This document shows, piece by piece, positions 41,615 to 50,624 of a DNA stretch of 64,000 bases. Position numbers and translations under genes: made by a program. Below the pieces are notes generated by a model, which was not told the origin of the DNA, made no database searches, and saw only the letters and a list, made by a program, of their open reading frames with translations. Location of the stretch: positions 1 through 64,000 of the forward strand of contig JAISXG010000005.1 in NCBI GenBank assembly GCA_031270605.1, written 5' to 3'. Position 1 is the stretch's first letter. The number at the start of each line of letters is the position of its first letter. Origin of the DNA: Oscillospiraceae bacterium (lineage in GTDB: Bacteria; Bacillota; Clostridia; Oscillospirales; Acutalibacteraceae).

Positions 41615-41878
41615 TTATGTTTTTGTGATAAATGAGTTAAAGAGCAGCATCAAGATGACTCCAGCCGTGCCCAGCACGCCGCTGAGCGTCAATGAAAACG
41701 CGTTGACGTTAATGTGAATATTGATAAAGCTCCCGAGTATATTCACGGCAAAGAGCGCCGCGATTCCCTGCAGCGCGGTCAAAAAAACGCACAACAGAAA
41801 GCGCTTGCTTCTGTAGGCCGAAACCAGAACACAGATGCCCGCAATGCCCAGACACGCATAAAACAAAACCAATCCCAT
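41615..41878 (-). CDS. BofA-like pro-sigma-K processing inhibitor family protein
   Basis: 87 residues, the same length as Bacillus subtilis BofA, with two to three membrane helices and the family C-terminus NILGSFINIHINVNAFSLTL, SGVLGTAGVILML. BofA holds back SpoIVFB cleavage of pro-sigma-K during sporulation; in Clostridia lacking SpoIVFB its role is unclear. AAGGA precedes ATG 41878. An upstream extension in frame has no site. It supports a spore-forming host. Confidence 0.75.
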   Translation of the reverse strand: MGLVLFYACLGIAGICVLVSAYRSKRFLLCVFLTALQGIAALFAVNILGSFINIHINVNAFSLTLSGVLGTAGVILMLLFNSFITKT

Positions 41879-42152
41879 AGTCCTTCTGCCTTTCCGCTTT
41901 GAGTGAAGCTGTCCTTTTGCCATAATAATTCTTATGAAAAAAAGCGGACAAATATTCATCAGAAACCGACCCCCGCAAAATTTCTCCGCGGTCTGCTGGA
42001 CATCGTTTATTCTCGCGCATGTGTGAATATACTTTTAGTGTTTCGTCTTTTGCGCGGCACTTTTGTTTATTTTTTGTGCAGCGGGCAAAGATATAGTCAA
42101 AGCGTGAAGCAGACAGTTTTGCTTTTGCGCGGCAGAGAGGATGGTCCTGACA

Positions 42153-42365
42153 ATGAAAAAACACTCCAATACCTATGAGCAATATTGCTGTGTGCTCAAC
42201 AAAAATGTGATTATGGAGGAAATTGTGTATCACAACGGCCAAAAGGCGCTTCGGTGCACCAATGCCGTGGCCTGCGGCGCCACAGGCGGCTGCCGTAACC
42301 GCATTATCAAAAAAGCGATTGTTGATATTGAAAAAACAGACACCTGCCTGAATGCGCCGGTGTGA
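42153..42365 (+). CDS. Small Cys-rich protein, 70 aa
   Basis: Begins MKKHSNTYEQYCCVLNKNV and has a second cluster RCTNAVACGATGGCRNR, six cysteines in all, suggesting one bound zinc or Fe-S centre. I do not recognise a family. The start at 42153 is chosen because AGAGAGG abuts an earlier ATG (42141). It stands between bofA (divergent) and manA, about 70 bp before the manA promoter. Confidence 0.6.
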   Translation: MKKHSNTYEQYCCVLNKNVIMEEIVYHNGQKALRCTNAVACGATGGCRNRIIKKAIVDIEKTDTCLNAPV

Positions 42366-42431
42366 AGCGACGGGGCACGACTCTTTTGAGGCTTGTGAAC
42401 AAAGTCCTTTGAAGACTGCGGATAAAGTGAA

Positions 42432-42460
42432 TTGACAGGGCGGGTGAATTCGCCTATAAT
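42432..42460 (+). promoter_or_regulatory. Consensus sigma-A promoter of manA
   Basis: TTGACA (42432-42437), exactly 17 bp, TATAAT (42455-42460): both hexamers match consensus, so strong constitutive transcription is expected. The leader is about 110 nt. Confidence 0.85.
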
Positions 42461-42575
42461 CTAAGGGAATGCCCATGGGCGCATGCGGCAGTTCCCTTTT
42501 TGCTTTGCCCGGCCCGATTATTCCGTGCCGGACGAAGTAAAACATCCCGGATTTTGCGAGAGGATGACAACAGCA

Positions 42576-43535
42576 ATGAAACCCTTAAAACTCAAACCCG
42601 CTTTAAAAGAAATCATCTGGGGCGGGCAAAAATTGAAACAGCTGTATCATAACGATGCAATGGATAATATTGCCGAAGCGTGGGTGCTCTCTTGCCACAA
42701 GGACGGGCAGAGCGTGGTGGACGGCGGCGAATTTGACGGCCGCCCGCTGGGCGAGGCGCTCGTAAACGCGGGGGCGGAGGCGCTTGGCACACATTGGGAA
42801 GAGAACGGCGGGTTCCCGATCCTGATCAAGCTCATCGATGCGAAGGAACGCCTTTCCGTTCAGGTGCACCCGGATGATGACTATGCCCGTGAGCACGAAA
42901 ACGACAGCGGAAAAACAGAGGCGTGGTATCTTCTTGACTGCGATGCGGGCGCCGAGCTGATTTTTGGCTTTCGCGAGCGGCTTTCAAAAGAGGCGCTGCG
43001 AAAAGAGATTGCGGCGGGCACGCTGCTGCCCCATGTGAACGCCGTGAGCGTGAAGGCGGGCGACGTGGCGTTCATCCCCGCGGGCACGCTGCATGCCATC
43101 GGCGGCGGCATTCTGCTTGCCGAGGTGCAGCAAAGCTCCAACACGACTTACCGCGTGTTTGACTACAACCGCAAGGACAAAACCGGCAACACGCGCGAGC
43201 TGCATGTGGAAAAGGCGCTGGATGTGCTGAACACAGAGCCTATCCATGCGGATTTTTCGCCGCTGGGGCAAAGAGAAGCACATACGGGCTATGCCAAAAC
43301 CCTGCTCGCACAGTGCGACTATTTTTCAATGACCTTGCTTGAAATTACAAATACATATGAATCGGTCGCGGACGAAACCTCCTTTGTGTCCCTGCTGGCG
43401 CTCTCGGGAGGGGGGGCGCTCACGGCGGCGGGCGAAGCCCTGCCGCTTTACACGGGCGACAGTATTTTTATTCCCGCAGGCACGGGAGCCTTTTCCCTGC
43501 AAGGAGCTTTGCAGGTGCTGGAAACAAGGATCTGA
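42576..43535 (+). CDS. manA: Mannose-6-phosphate isomerase, class I
   Basis: 319 residues, the short Firmicutes form. Zinc-site motifs: LSVQVHPDDDYAREH (His pair), KTEAWYLLDCD (Glu) and GTLHAIGGGILLAEVQQSSN (His plus the active-site Arg region TTYRVFDYNR). Interconverts mannose-6-phosphate and fructose-6-phosphate. ATG 42576 gives the family N-terminus (LKLKPALKEIIWGG). It is 33 bp before the ABC-F gene and probably shares its transcript. Confidence 0.95.
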   Translation: MKPLKLKPALKEIIWGGQKLKQLYHNDAMDNIAEAWVLSCHKDGQSVVDGGEFDGRPLGEALVNAGAEALGTHWEENGGFPILIKLIDAKERLSVQVHPDDDYAREHENDSGKTEAWYLLDCDAGAELIFGFRERLSKEALRKEIAAGTLLPHVNAVSVKAGDVAFIPAGTLHAIGGGILLAEVQQSSNTTYRVFDYNRKDKTGNTRELHVEKALDVLNTEPIHADFSPLGQREAHTGYAKTLLAQCDYFSMTLLEITNTYESVADETSFVSLLALSGGGALTAAGEALPLYTGDSIFIPAGTGAFSLQGALQVLETRI

Positions 43536-43568
43536 TTTGGTTTTTGCCGCGATAGTTGAGGATAAACA

Positions 43569-45476
43569 ATGGCAGTATTAAACGTGAACAACTTAAAAAT
43601 GGCGTTTGTGGAGCACCTTCTGTTTGCAAACGCCTCTTTTGAAATCGGCGACACGGACAAGGTGGGGTTAATCGGCGCGAACGGCGCGGGCAAGACCACG
43701 CTGTTTAAACTGATTATGGGCGAGCTTTCTCCAACCGAGGGGGGAGTGTTTCTCTCGCGGGACGCGCATATCGGTTTTGTGGAGCAGCACACCTGCTCTG
43801 ACGCTTCCGTCACGGCCTATGAAGAGATCCTGAAAGTGTTTTCACCACTCATAGAGATGGAGAAGGAGCTGGAAAACCTGCCCGGGCAAATCCATCTTGC
43901 CTCGGGCGACGCGCGTGAGCTGCTGATTCACCGGCAGTCCGCGCTGCTGGATGAATTTCAGCGCAAAGACGGTTTGACGTTTCGCGCCCGCGCGCGCTCC
44001 ATGCTTTTGGGGCTCGGGTTTTCTGAGCAGGAAATCACGCTTTCGGTGGGTGCTTTGAGCGGCGGGCAAAAAACAAAAATCAGCCTTGGCAAGCTGCTGC
44101 TTTCAGATGCGAACTTCGTTTTGCTCGACGAGCCGACGAACCACCTTGACATCAAAAGCGTGGAGTGGCTTGAAGACTTCCTTTCAAAATACACGGGCGC
44201 GGCCATCGTCATTTCTCATGACCGCTATTTTCTTGACCGTATCACCAATAAAACGATGCAGATCACGAATAAAAAGTTTTATGTCACCAAGGGGAATTAC
44301 TCCACCTTTATACGCATCCGCGAGGAGCAAAAGCTCTATGAAGCGCGGGAATATGAAAAGGCTACCAAGGAGATCAAGCGCATTGAGGGCATTATCGAGC
44401 AGCAAAAGCAGTTCGGCCGCGAGCGCAACTTCATCACCATTGCCAGCAAGCAAAAGCAAATTGGCCGCATTGCGGAAACCCTCGTCCCGCCGGACAGGGA
44501 CGAAAAGCAGATCCGTGTTCGTTTTGACATCAAGGTGCAGAGCGGCAACGAGGTGGTTTTTGCCGAAAACCTCTGCAAATCCTTTGACGGCAAGACGCTG
44601 TTTTCGGGGGTGAACCTTGATATCCGCCGGGGCGAAAAGGTGTTTTTGATCGGCCCGAACGGCTGCGGCAAAACCACGCTTTTGAAGGTGCTCATGCGCA
44701 GAATGGTGCAGGACAGCGGGTTGTGCCGTTTTGGCGTGAATGTGCGCCCGGGCTATTTTGAGCAGAGCCACGGCGGCATTCTTTCTGAAAAAACCGTCAT
44801 AGACGAGATGCTTGACTGCGCCCCCGCTTACACGGTTGCGGAACTGCGCAACATGCTTGCCGCCTTTTTGTTTCGCGGCGAAGAGATTTATAAAAAGATG
44901 AACGAACTCAGCGGCGGCGAACGCGCGCGGGTGGCCCTTTTGGAGATTATGCTCAAAGACTCAAACCTTTTGCTTTTGGACGAGCCTACGAACCATCTGG
45001 ACATCGCCTCGCGCGAGGTGCTGGAAGAAGCGCTTGAGGAATATGAGGGCACGATCCTCTGCGTGTCGCACGACCGCTACTTGATCAACCGCCTTGCTTC
45101 AAAAATCATTGCGTTTACCCCCGATGGCGTGGTGCCCTATGAGGGGAATTATGATGAGTATCTTGCCTCTCTCGCCGCGTTTTCAGACCGGCAAAGCACG
45201 GGGGAGAAAAAAGAAAAGGGCGGCAGCGAATATAAACAGCGCAAGGAGCAGGAAAAAGAGGAACGCCGCAGGCTGTCGCGGATTGCGAAAATTGAAGCTG
45301 AAATTGCGGAGATTGACAAGAAAAAGGTGGCGCTGGAAAGTATGCTGATGAACGGGGCCAACGCCGCCGACCATGAAATGATTCTGGAGTTATCAAACGC
45401 GCTGGAAGAGCTTTCTCACAGCCAGGACGCGCTTTATGAGGAATGGGCGGATTTGGAAACGGCGGGCGGTGAATAG
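43569..45476 (+). CDS. ABC-F family ATPase
   Basis: 635 residues, two ABC domains without membrane parts. ABC1: GANGAGKTTLF, LSGGQKTKISL, VLLDEPTNHLDI; linker around 240-310 rich in Arg/Lys/Glu (the P-site tRNA interaction motif of ABC-F); ABC2: [36 protein letters not shown]-terminal coiled coil (about 545-630) is typical of Uup/YdiF-type members. These act on ribosomes as translation or resistance factors. It may follow manA in one transcript. Confidence 0.93.
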   Translation: MAVLNVNNLKMAFVEHLLFANASFEIGDTDKVGLIGANGAGKTTLFKLIMGELSPTEGGVFLSRDAHIGFVEQHTCSDASVTAYEEILKVFSPLIEMEKELENLPGQIHLASGDARELLIHRQSALLDEFQRKDGLTFRARARSMLLGLGFSEQEITLSVGALSGGQKTKISLGKLLLSDANFVLLDEPTNHLDIKSVEWLEDFLSKYTGAAIVISHDRYFLDRITNKTMQITNKKFYVTKGNYSTFIRIREEQKLYEAREYEKATKEIKRIEGIIEQQKQFGRERNFITIASKQKQIGRIAETLVPPDRDEKQIRVRFDIKVQSGNEVVFAENLCKSFDGKTLFSGVNLDIRRGEKVFLIGPNGCGKTTLLKVLMRRMVQDSGLCRFGVNVRPGYFEQSHGGILSEKTVIDEMLDCAPAYTVAELRNMLAAFLFRGEEIYKKMNELSGGERARVALLEIMLKDSNLLLLDEPTNHLDIASREVLEEALEEYEGTILCVSHDRYLINRLASKIIAFTPDGVVPYEGNYDEYLASLAAFSDRQSTGEKKEKGGSEYKQRKEQEKEERRRLSRIAKIEAEIAEIDKKKVALESMLMNGANAADHEMILELSNALEELSHSQDALYEEWADLETAGGE

Positions 45477-45644
45477 GCGGGAGTCTTTTTTAATGAACAG
45501 CGGCCGGAAATGTTACTGAAAGATAATTTCTGACTGTTTGCTTTCATTTTGCCTGATCCCCAATTTTATAGCAGAAAATGAGAAGAAATATTTTGTAAAA
45601 GATGATATTTTGTCTTTGCAATATGCTTGAAGGGGGCTGGACTG

Positions 45645-46520
45645 GTGAAGCCGACTGCTGCGATTCTTGCTGCGATACGCTATATTGATGCACATCAGAA
45701 TGAAGAGATTACATGTGATTCTCTTGCGGGGCAATTTCATTACTCACCGTTTCATTTTAACAGGTTGTTCTGTGCTGTCAGCAGTTTGACTGTGGCGGAG
45801 TTTGTGAGAAAGCGCCGGCTTGAGTTTGCCGCGGTCTTGCTTTTGGCAACAGAAAAGACGGTGACAGAAATCTGTTTTGACTGCGGTTTCGGCAGCCTGC
45901 AAACGTTTCATCGGGCGTTTAAAAACGCTTTTGGTCATTCACCCAAACGGTTTCGAAAAAAAGGATTTTTGCCCAAAATCAAAACACCTGACGAAATGAT
46001 TGCGGATTATTTTTGGAGAGTTGAGGGAGGAATCACAATGAAACCAACATTTGTGTACAGAAATAGCTTTAAAATCGTCGGAATCGAGGTTTTTACCGGT
46101 GACGGCGGAGATGTGATCAAAAAGGCATGGAAAGAGATGCTGGACAGATACACACAGGTAAGCGAAGTTGTTATGCCGGAAAGACTGTATGGCTATGAGG
46201 ATTATGCGCGCAACCTTGATAACCCGCGGGTGTTTCATTATACGGCGGGAATAGAGGTTTCTGATTTTTGCAACATTCCGAAGGGTATGGTGCAAATTTC
46301 TGTGCCTGAAAGCGAATATGCGGTGTTTACGGTGAAGGGCAATAACAGCAACGGTGAAATCGGCAAAACATTTCGGTATATTTATGACATCTGGTTTCCT
46401 CACTCAGAATATGAATATCCTGACGGAATGTTTTTCGACTTTGAATATTATGACGAGCGTTGGAATTCAGAAGACGCAACGAATTCAGAAGTTGATATTT
46501 ATATTCCTGTAAAAAAGTGA
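45645..46520 (+). CDS. AraC-type regulator fused to GyrI-like effector-binding domain
   Basis: 291 residues. N-terminal AraC double HTH (LAGQFHYSPFHFNRLF, TEICFDCGFGSLQTFHRAF, HSPKRFRKKG) and a C-terminal GyrI/BacR-like domain from about 130 (PTFVYRNSFKIVGIEVFTGD, YEYPDGMFFDFEYYDE, VDIYIPVKK). The family senses small ligands, as in Rob/BltR-type regulators. GTG 45645 is preferred since AAGGGGG lies 8 bases upstream; TTG 45627 has no site. Closed by a terminator. Confidence 0.88.
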   Translation: MKPTAAILAAIRYIDAHQNEEITCDSLAGQFHYSPFHFNRLFCAVSSLTVAEFVRKRRLEFAAVLLLATEKTVTEICFDCGFGSLQTFHRAFKNAFGHSPKRFRKKGFLPKIKTPDEMIADYFWRVEGGITMKPTFVYRNSFKIVGIEVFTGDGGDVIKKAWKEMLDRYTQVSEVVMPERLYGYEDYARNLDNPRVFHYTAGIEVSDFCNIPKGMVQISVPESEYAVFTVKGNNSNGEIGKTFRYIYDIWFPHSEYEYPDGMFFDFEYYDERWNSEDATNSEVDIYIPVKK

Positions 46521-46551
46521 AGTAGAAGCGTTTTGCAGATGCAGAGGTAAT

Positions 46552-46598
46552 ACGGCAGAAAGATGCGGTTTAAAAAAATGGCCGCATCTTTCTGCCGT
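46552..46598. terminator. Bidirectional terminator between AraC-GyrI and hcp genes
   Basis: Perfect 17-bp stem ACGGCAGAAAGATGCGG / CCGCATCTTTCTGCCGT with a 13-nt loop, between convergent genes. Confidence 0.8.
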
Positions 46599-46615
46599 TC
46601 TGCAATGTAAATATT

Positions 46616-48202
46616 TTAACCCAGAATTTTTTTAAGATCCGCTTCGGGTGTGCTGATGGGGGTAAGATTGAAATTCTCAACGAGGAAGTTGAGGATATTC
46701 GGGGAAATAAACGCGGGCAGGCTAGGCCCGATGAGAATGTTTTTGATGCCCAGCGAGAGCAGCGTCAACAGGATCGCGACGGCTTTCTGCTCATACCACG
46801 AAAGCACGAGCGTAAGCGGCAGGTCGTTTACGCCGCATGCGAACGCTTCCGCAAGGGCAATCGCCACTTTAATGGCGGAATAAGCGTCGTTGCACTGGCC
46901 CATGTCCATGATGCGCGGCAAACCGCCGATGGAGCCGATGTCGAGGTCGTTAAAGCGGTATTTGCCGCAGGCGAGGGTCAGAATCACGGTGTCGGCGGGG
47001 GACTGTTTGACAAACTCGGTGTAATAGTTGCGCCCGGGCTTCGCGCCGTCGCAGCCGCCCACGAGGAAAAAGTGTTTGATTGCGCCGGCCTTGACCGCGT
47101 CAATGACCGTATCCGCAACCGAAAGCACCGTGCCGTGCGAGAAGCCGGTTGTGACGGTCGTACCGCCGTTGATGCCCGTCATCGCGTGATTCTCGGGGTA
47201 TCCTCCCAATGCAAGCGCCTTTTCAATGACGGGTGTGAAATCCTTGTCTTCATCAATATGCACCATTTCGGGATATGCTACCACAGCGGTGGTGAAAATG
47301 CGGTCGCGGTAATTTTCTTTCGGAGGCATCAGGCAGTTTGTGGTGAACAGAACGGGGGCGGGAATGTCGATAAATTCTTTTTGCTGGCTCTGCCATGCCG
47401 TGCCGAAATTGCCCTTGAGGTGGGGGTATGCTTTCAGTTTCGGATAGGCATGGGCGGGCAGCATCTCGCCGTGGGTATAAATGTTAATATTTTTATCCTT
47501 GGTCTGTTCAAGGAGCTGCTTGAGGTCGTGCAGGTCGTGGCCGCTGATGACGATAAACGGGCCTTTTTCAATCGTGAGCGGAACGGTGGTGGGCACGGGC
47601 GTGCCGTAGGTTTCGGTGTTTGCGCGGTCAAGCAGCTCCATGCATTTGAGGTTTGCCTGCCCCGTTTCCATCACGACGGGCAGCAATTCGTCCATGCCCG
47701 TGTTGCTGCCGACAGTCAGCAGCGCCTTATAGAAAAAGTCTGAGACCTCGCGGGACTGATAGCCGAGCACATAAGCGTGGTACGCATACGCCGCCATGCC
47801 GCGGATGCCGAACAAAATCAGCGCTTTGAGCGAGCGGATGTCTTCATCTTCATCCCACACGGTTTTTACGTCAAAGGCTTTCGGCCCGCAGCCCGCGCAG
47901 CCGCCGCAGCGGGGATTGATGTTGCTTTTTACATGCTCAATTTCATCAATCAGGTCTTGAATGGAGTCGTCGTCAAAGCTGACGTTGGTGACGGTGGTGA
48001 ACAGGCCCTCCATCACAAGGCGGTCGGTTTCAGATGTCGCCTGTGTTTCATGCACGGACTGCGCAAGGCCGATGAGGGCGGTTGTCAATGCGTCCTGCCT
48101 GTGAGCGGTGTGGTCGGGCTTGCCGCAAACGCCCGCTTTGCCCGTGCACCCTTTTCCTCCTGCTGTTTGCTCGCATTGAAAACAAAACATGTTGGTTGAC
48201 AT
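46616..48202 (-). CDS. hcp: Hydroxylamine reductase / hybrid-cluster protein
   Basis: 528 residues. N-terminal Cys cluster CFQCEQT, GCTGKAGVC coordinates the [4Fe-4S] centre; later cysteines in RCGGCAGC, FTTNCLMPP, VGGCDGAKPGRNYYT and LACGKYRFN belong to the hybrid [4Fe-2S-2O] cluster region. Hcp reduces NO or hydroxylamine and protects anaerobes against nitrosative stress. The partner ferredoxin gene lies 63 bp upstream. ATG 48202 has AAGGAAG upstream. Confidence 0.96.
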   Translation of the reverse strand: MSTNMFCFQCEQTAGGKGCTGKAGVCGKPDHTAHRQDALTTALIGLAQSVHETQATSETDRLVMEGLFTTVTNVSFDDDSIQDLIDEIEHVKSNINPRCGGCAGCGPKAFDVKTVWDEDEDIRSLKALILFGIRGMAAYAYHAYVLGYQSREVSDFFYKALLTVGSNTGMDELLPVVMETGQANLKCMELLDRANTETYGTPVPTTVPLTIEKGPFIVISGHDLHDLKQLLEQTKDKNINIYTHGEMLPAHAYPKLKAYPHLKGNFGTAWQSQQKEFIDIPAPVLFTTNCLMPPKENYRDRIFTTAVVAYPEMVHIDEDKDFTPVIEKALALGGYPENHAMTGINGGTTVTTGFSHGTVLSVADTVIDAVKAGAIKHFFLVGGCDGAKPGRNYYTEFVKQSPADTVILTLACGKYRFNDLDIGSIGGLPRIMDMGQCNDAYSAIKVAIALAEAFACGVNDLPLTLVLSWYEQKAVAILLTLLSLGIKNILIGPSLPAFISPNILNFLVENFNLTPISTPEADLKKILG

Positions 48203-48265
48203 AATACTCTTCTTCCTTTCTGTGAGGGTGAAAGTTTGCTTGCAAACCGCATCCTCAAAAATCAT

Positions 48266-48997
48266 TTATTGTTCTAGAATTCGCCCGTCTGTGGATATGG
48301 TGACAACCTGCCACGGAATCATTTTGCCGCAGTTTTGCAGCGCGCGGACGGCTGCGTCCGAAAGCCCGCCGCAGCAGGGAACCTCCATGCGCGCCACGGT
48401 GACGCTTTTGATTGGGTTTTCTTTTAAAATCGCGGTGAGCTTTTCACTGTAATCGCCGGCGTCCAGCTTCGGGCAGCCGATGAGGGTTATTTTGTTGCGC
48501 ATGAATTCGCTGTGGAAGTTGCCGTATGCGAACGCCGTGCAGTCAGCCGCAACCAGAAGATGTGCATTGCGGAAATAGGGCGCGTTCGGCGGCACGAGCT
48601 TGATTTGCACAGGCCATTGGTTGAGCATGCTTTCGGGGGCATCGGCAGAAACGCTTGATGCAACCGCGGGGGTCACATGGACAGCGGGGGCGTGCTTGCG
48701 TTCAATGGATTTTGCGTTGGTGCCCGGGCAGCCGCAGGGCAAGGGTGTATTGGCGATCTTTTCCGCCATACCGCGCTGCACCGCTTCTTCGTCGTAGGCG
48801 GCGGCTTCGCGCTCTTCAAAGGTGATCGCTCCCGTGGGGCAGACCGGCAGGCAGTCGCCGAGGCCGTCGCAGTAGTCGTCGCGCAGCAGCTTTGCCTTTC
48901 CGTTCACCATGCCGATGGCTCCTTCGTGGCAGGCGTCGGCGCACAGGCCACATCCGTTGCACAGGTCTTCATTTATTTTTATGATTTTTCGTTTCAT
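48266..48997 (-). CDS. Two-[4Fe-4S] ferredoxin-like protein, Hcp partner
   Basis: 243 residues. Two ferredoxin Cys motifs, CNGCGLCADACHEGAI (about 15-30) and CDGLGDCLPVCPTGAI (about 44-59), then a 170-residue C-terminal domain with LIGCPKLDAGDY and VPCCGGLSDAAV, an arrangement common in genes next to hcp in Clostridia. It probably delivers electrons to Hcp. AAAGGACAG precedes ATG 48997. First gene of the operon. Confidence 0.9.
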   Translation of the reverse strand: MKRKIIKINEDLCNGCGLCADACHEGAIGMVNGKAKLLRDDYCDGLGDCLPVCPTGAITFEEREAAAYDEEAVQRGMAEKIANTPLPCGCPGTNAKSIERKHAPAVHVTPAVASSVSADAPESMLNQWPVQIKLVPPNAPYFRNAHLLVAADCTAFAYGNFHSEFMRNKITLIGCPKLDAGDYSEKLTAILKENPIKSVTVARMEVPCCGGLSDAAVRALQNCGKMIPWQVVTISTDGRILEQ

Positions 48998-49064
48998 AAC
49001 ACTCTGTCCTTTCTGTTTTTCGACGCAGTTTATGCGGCGGATTGTTGCTTGAGGTTACAGGCAC

Positions 49065-49106
49065 ATTGTACAACAGTTAAAATCACAAATCGGTTGTTAT
49101 AACAAC
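49065..49106 (-). promoter_or_regulatory. Promoter with FNR/HcpR-like palindrome for the ferredoxin-hcp operon
   Basis: Perfect palindrome GTTGTTATAACAAC at 49093-49106 and a -10 TACAAT at 49070-49065 on the minus strand. With no good -35, the palindrome centre falls about 41 bp upstream of the expected start site, the class II activator position for Crp/FNR-family proteins. HcpR-type regulators of nitrosative stress use related sites. Confidence 0.6.
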
Positions 49107-49133
49107 GCAATGAAAAAAATTCAAAAAATTAAA

Positions 49134-49164
49134 ATGCCGCACAAAGGAAAATCCTCGGTGCGGC
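49134..49164 (-). terminator. Terminator after the sigma-fusion gene
   Basis: GCCGCAC / GTGCGGC stem with an internal loop, followed on the minus strand by ATTTTAATTTTTT. It separates the sigma-fusion gene from the ferredoxin-hcp operon. Confidence 0.6.
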
Positions 49165-49177
49165 TGTGCAAATTTTT

Positions 49178-50500
49178 TTAAATAAAAGATATATTACTAT
49201 AAGTGTTCAGCAGTATTTCTCCGCCAACTGATATCTGCGGACGTTGAGCATCTTGAAAACAGGAATCATGAAAGCGTAAAATAAGCTTTTTGTTAAACTG
49301 CCGCACCAGCACCGTTCTGCCGTTTTCATTGATATACCGTTCTGAGAGCCACGTGCTGTGTTCGTTTTTTTGAAAAGAAACATAGCAGGAGGTTTTATAG
49401 GTCTTATCCCCGATTTTCACATTGTAACAGCCCGTCAGGCCATGGGCTTCGTCCTGCTCACAGGCATATCCCCCGTCTGTAATGAAGATTTTTGTTGTGG
49501 GCTGATAATGTGTGTCGATGCCGCTGTTGTGACCGCCGGTTTCCCATTTTTTGTTAAAGCCTTCGTCCAGAAATGTGGTTTGTGTTTTGATGCCGGTCTT
49601 AAAAATTCTCGAAAAGCTGTCTTGATAATCGGCGGGGTTGGGTTTTTCGCTCTCACCCCAGACATAGTGGGTTTCAGAAAGCCAACGCACGCGGTCATCC
49701 TGTTTCTGGCACACCAGCCACCGTTTCACCTCTTTGTCATGGTCACCGCGAACCCATTGACGGACTGCAAGCGCAACCCCCTCGATGCCATGTACGGATG
49801 CTCGCCCCTCGGCCTCAACATGAACTTCTTCGCTGAGCCGGCCGCTGCTCGCCTCATATGCGCCCCAACGCAAATCTTCATCTAACGCGGGCACAAAGCA
49901 CCACGCTCCCAATTCCTTGCAAATAATCGGCTTGACGGGTTCCTCGACCTTGGTGATGTGAAATTCCGGCAGGATTTTCGGCATTGCTTTCATAAGATAT
50001 GCTCCTTTCGTTTGTGAGGTTTGGGGATAAACTTTTTTGAAATTCTGTTTTGCGGCGTGCAGCCTGCTTTTGACCGTTCCCACGGGAACGCCCAAAATGC
50101 CGGCAAGCTCTCGCTGGTTATAGCCGTGAAAATAAAACAGTTTAATCAGCTTTCGATCTTTTTCGCAAAGAGTTTCCAATGCTTCTCTGACGGTTTCTGT
50201 TTCGCTTTCAAAAAAGGCAGAGCCCGAAAAAGCAAAGGCATATATCTCTTCGCTGTTTTCTGTGGGCTGCTTCATCTTTTTGCGGTAATAATCATGAAGC
50301 TTGTGCCGTGCAACAGAAAGAATCCATGCTTTGAAGGATGCTTCCTCTTTTAAAGTATGAAAGCTCTGAATGGCGGCCAAAAAGGTTTCTTGAATCACAT
50401 CCTGCGCATCCGAACGGTTGCTGATTTTATAATACAGCAGTCGTTCAACGCATTCGCTATATACTGCAAGCAGCCCCTCAAATCGTTCTTGCTGTGTCAA
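49178..50500 (-). CDS. ECF sigma factor fused in frame to an uncharacterised C-terminal protein
   Basis: 440 residues. The first 160 are an ECF sigma-70 factor: region 2 (RSDAQDVIQETFLAAIQSF, KAWILSVARHKLHDYYR) and region 4 (KLIKLFYFHGYNQRELAGIL, VPVGTVKSRLHAAKQNFKKVY). The rest (about 170-440) is a soluble domain of unknown family. At the junction the codons KGAYLM coincide with AAAGGAGCATATCTTATG: a good ribosome-binding site and ATG (49993). So a separate 271-residue product can also be started, and the fusion may derive from loss of the sigma stop. TTG 50500 follows AAAGGAGG by 7 bases. Confidence 0.8.
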   Translation of the reverse strand: MTQQERFEGLLAVYSECVERLLYYKISNRSDAQDVIQETFLAAIQSFHTLKEEASFKAWILSVARHKLHDYYRKKMKQPTENSEEIYAFAFSGSAFFESETETVREALETLCEKDRKLIKLFYFHGYNQRELAGILGVPVGTVKSRLHAAKQNFKKVYPQTSQTKGAYLMKAMPKILPEFHITKVEEPVKPIICKELGAWCFVPALDEDLRWGAYEASSGRLSEEVHVEAEGRASVHGIEGVALAVRQWVRGDHDKEVKRWLVCQKQDDRVRWLSETHYVWGESEKPNPADYQDSFSRIFKTGIKTQTTFLDEGFNKKWETGGHNSGIDTHYQPTTKIFITDGGYACEQDEAHGLTGCYNVKIGDKTYKTSCYVSFQKNEHSTWLSERYINENGRTVLVRQFNKKLILRFHDSCFQDAQRPQISVGGEILLNTYSNISFI

Positions 50501-50563
50501 AATATCCCCTCCTTTCACAAGAATAGTCGCAGAAATGCCCGCAAAGGTTCATACTTTTATAAA

Positions 50564-50597
50564 ACATAAAACCCCGGTTTGAAGCCGGGATTTTATG
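50564..50597 (-). terminator. Terminator after the second Gfo/Idh gene
   Basis: CATAAAATCCCGG / CCGGGGTTTTATG hairpin on the minus strand with TTTTAT tract, 28 bp after the oxidoreductase stop. Confidence 0.7.
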
Positions 50598-50624
50598 TGA
50601 AAATAATATGATAAAATGAAAAGC

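Noticed and set aside
41709-42545. 278-codon minus-strand frame overlapping bofA and upstream of manA
   Set aside because: It overlaps bofA in a different frame and shows no domain pattern; a consensus promoter for manA runs through it.
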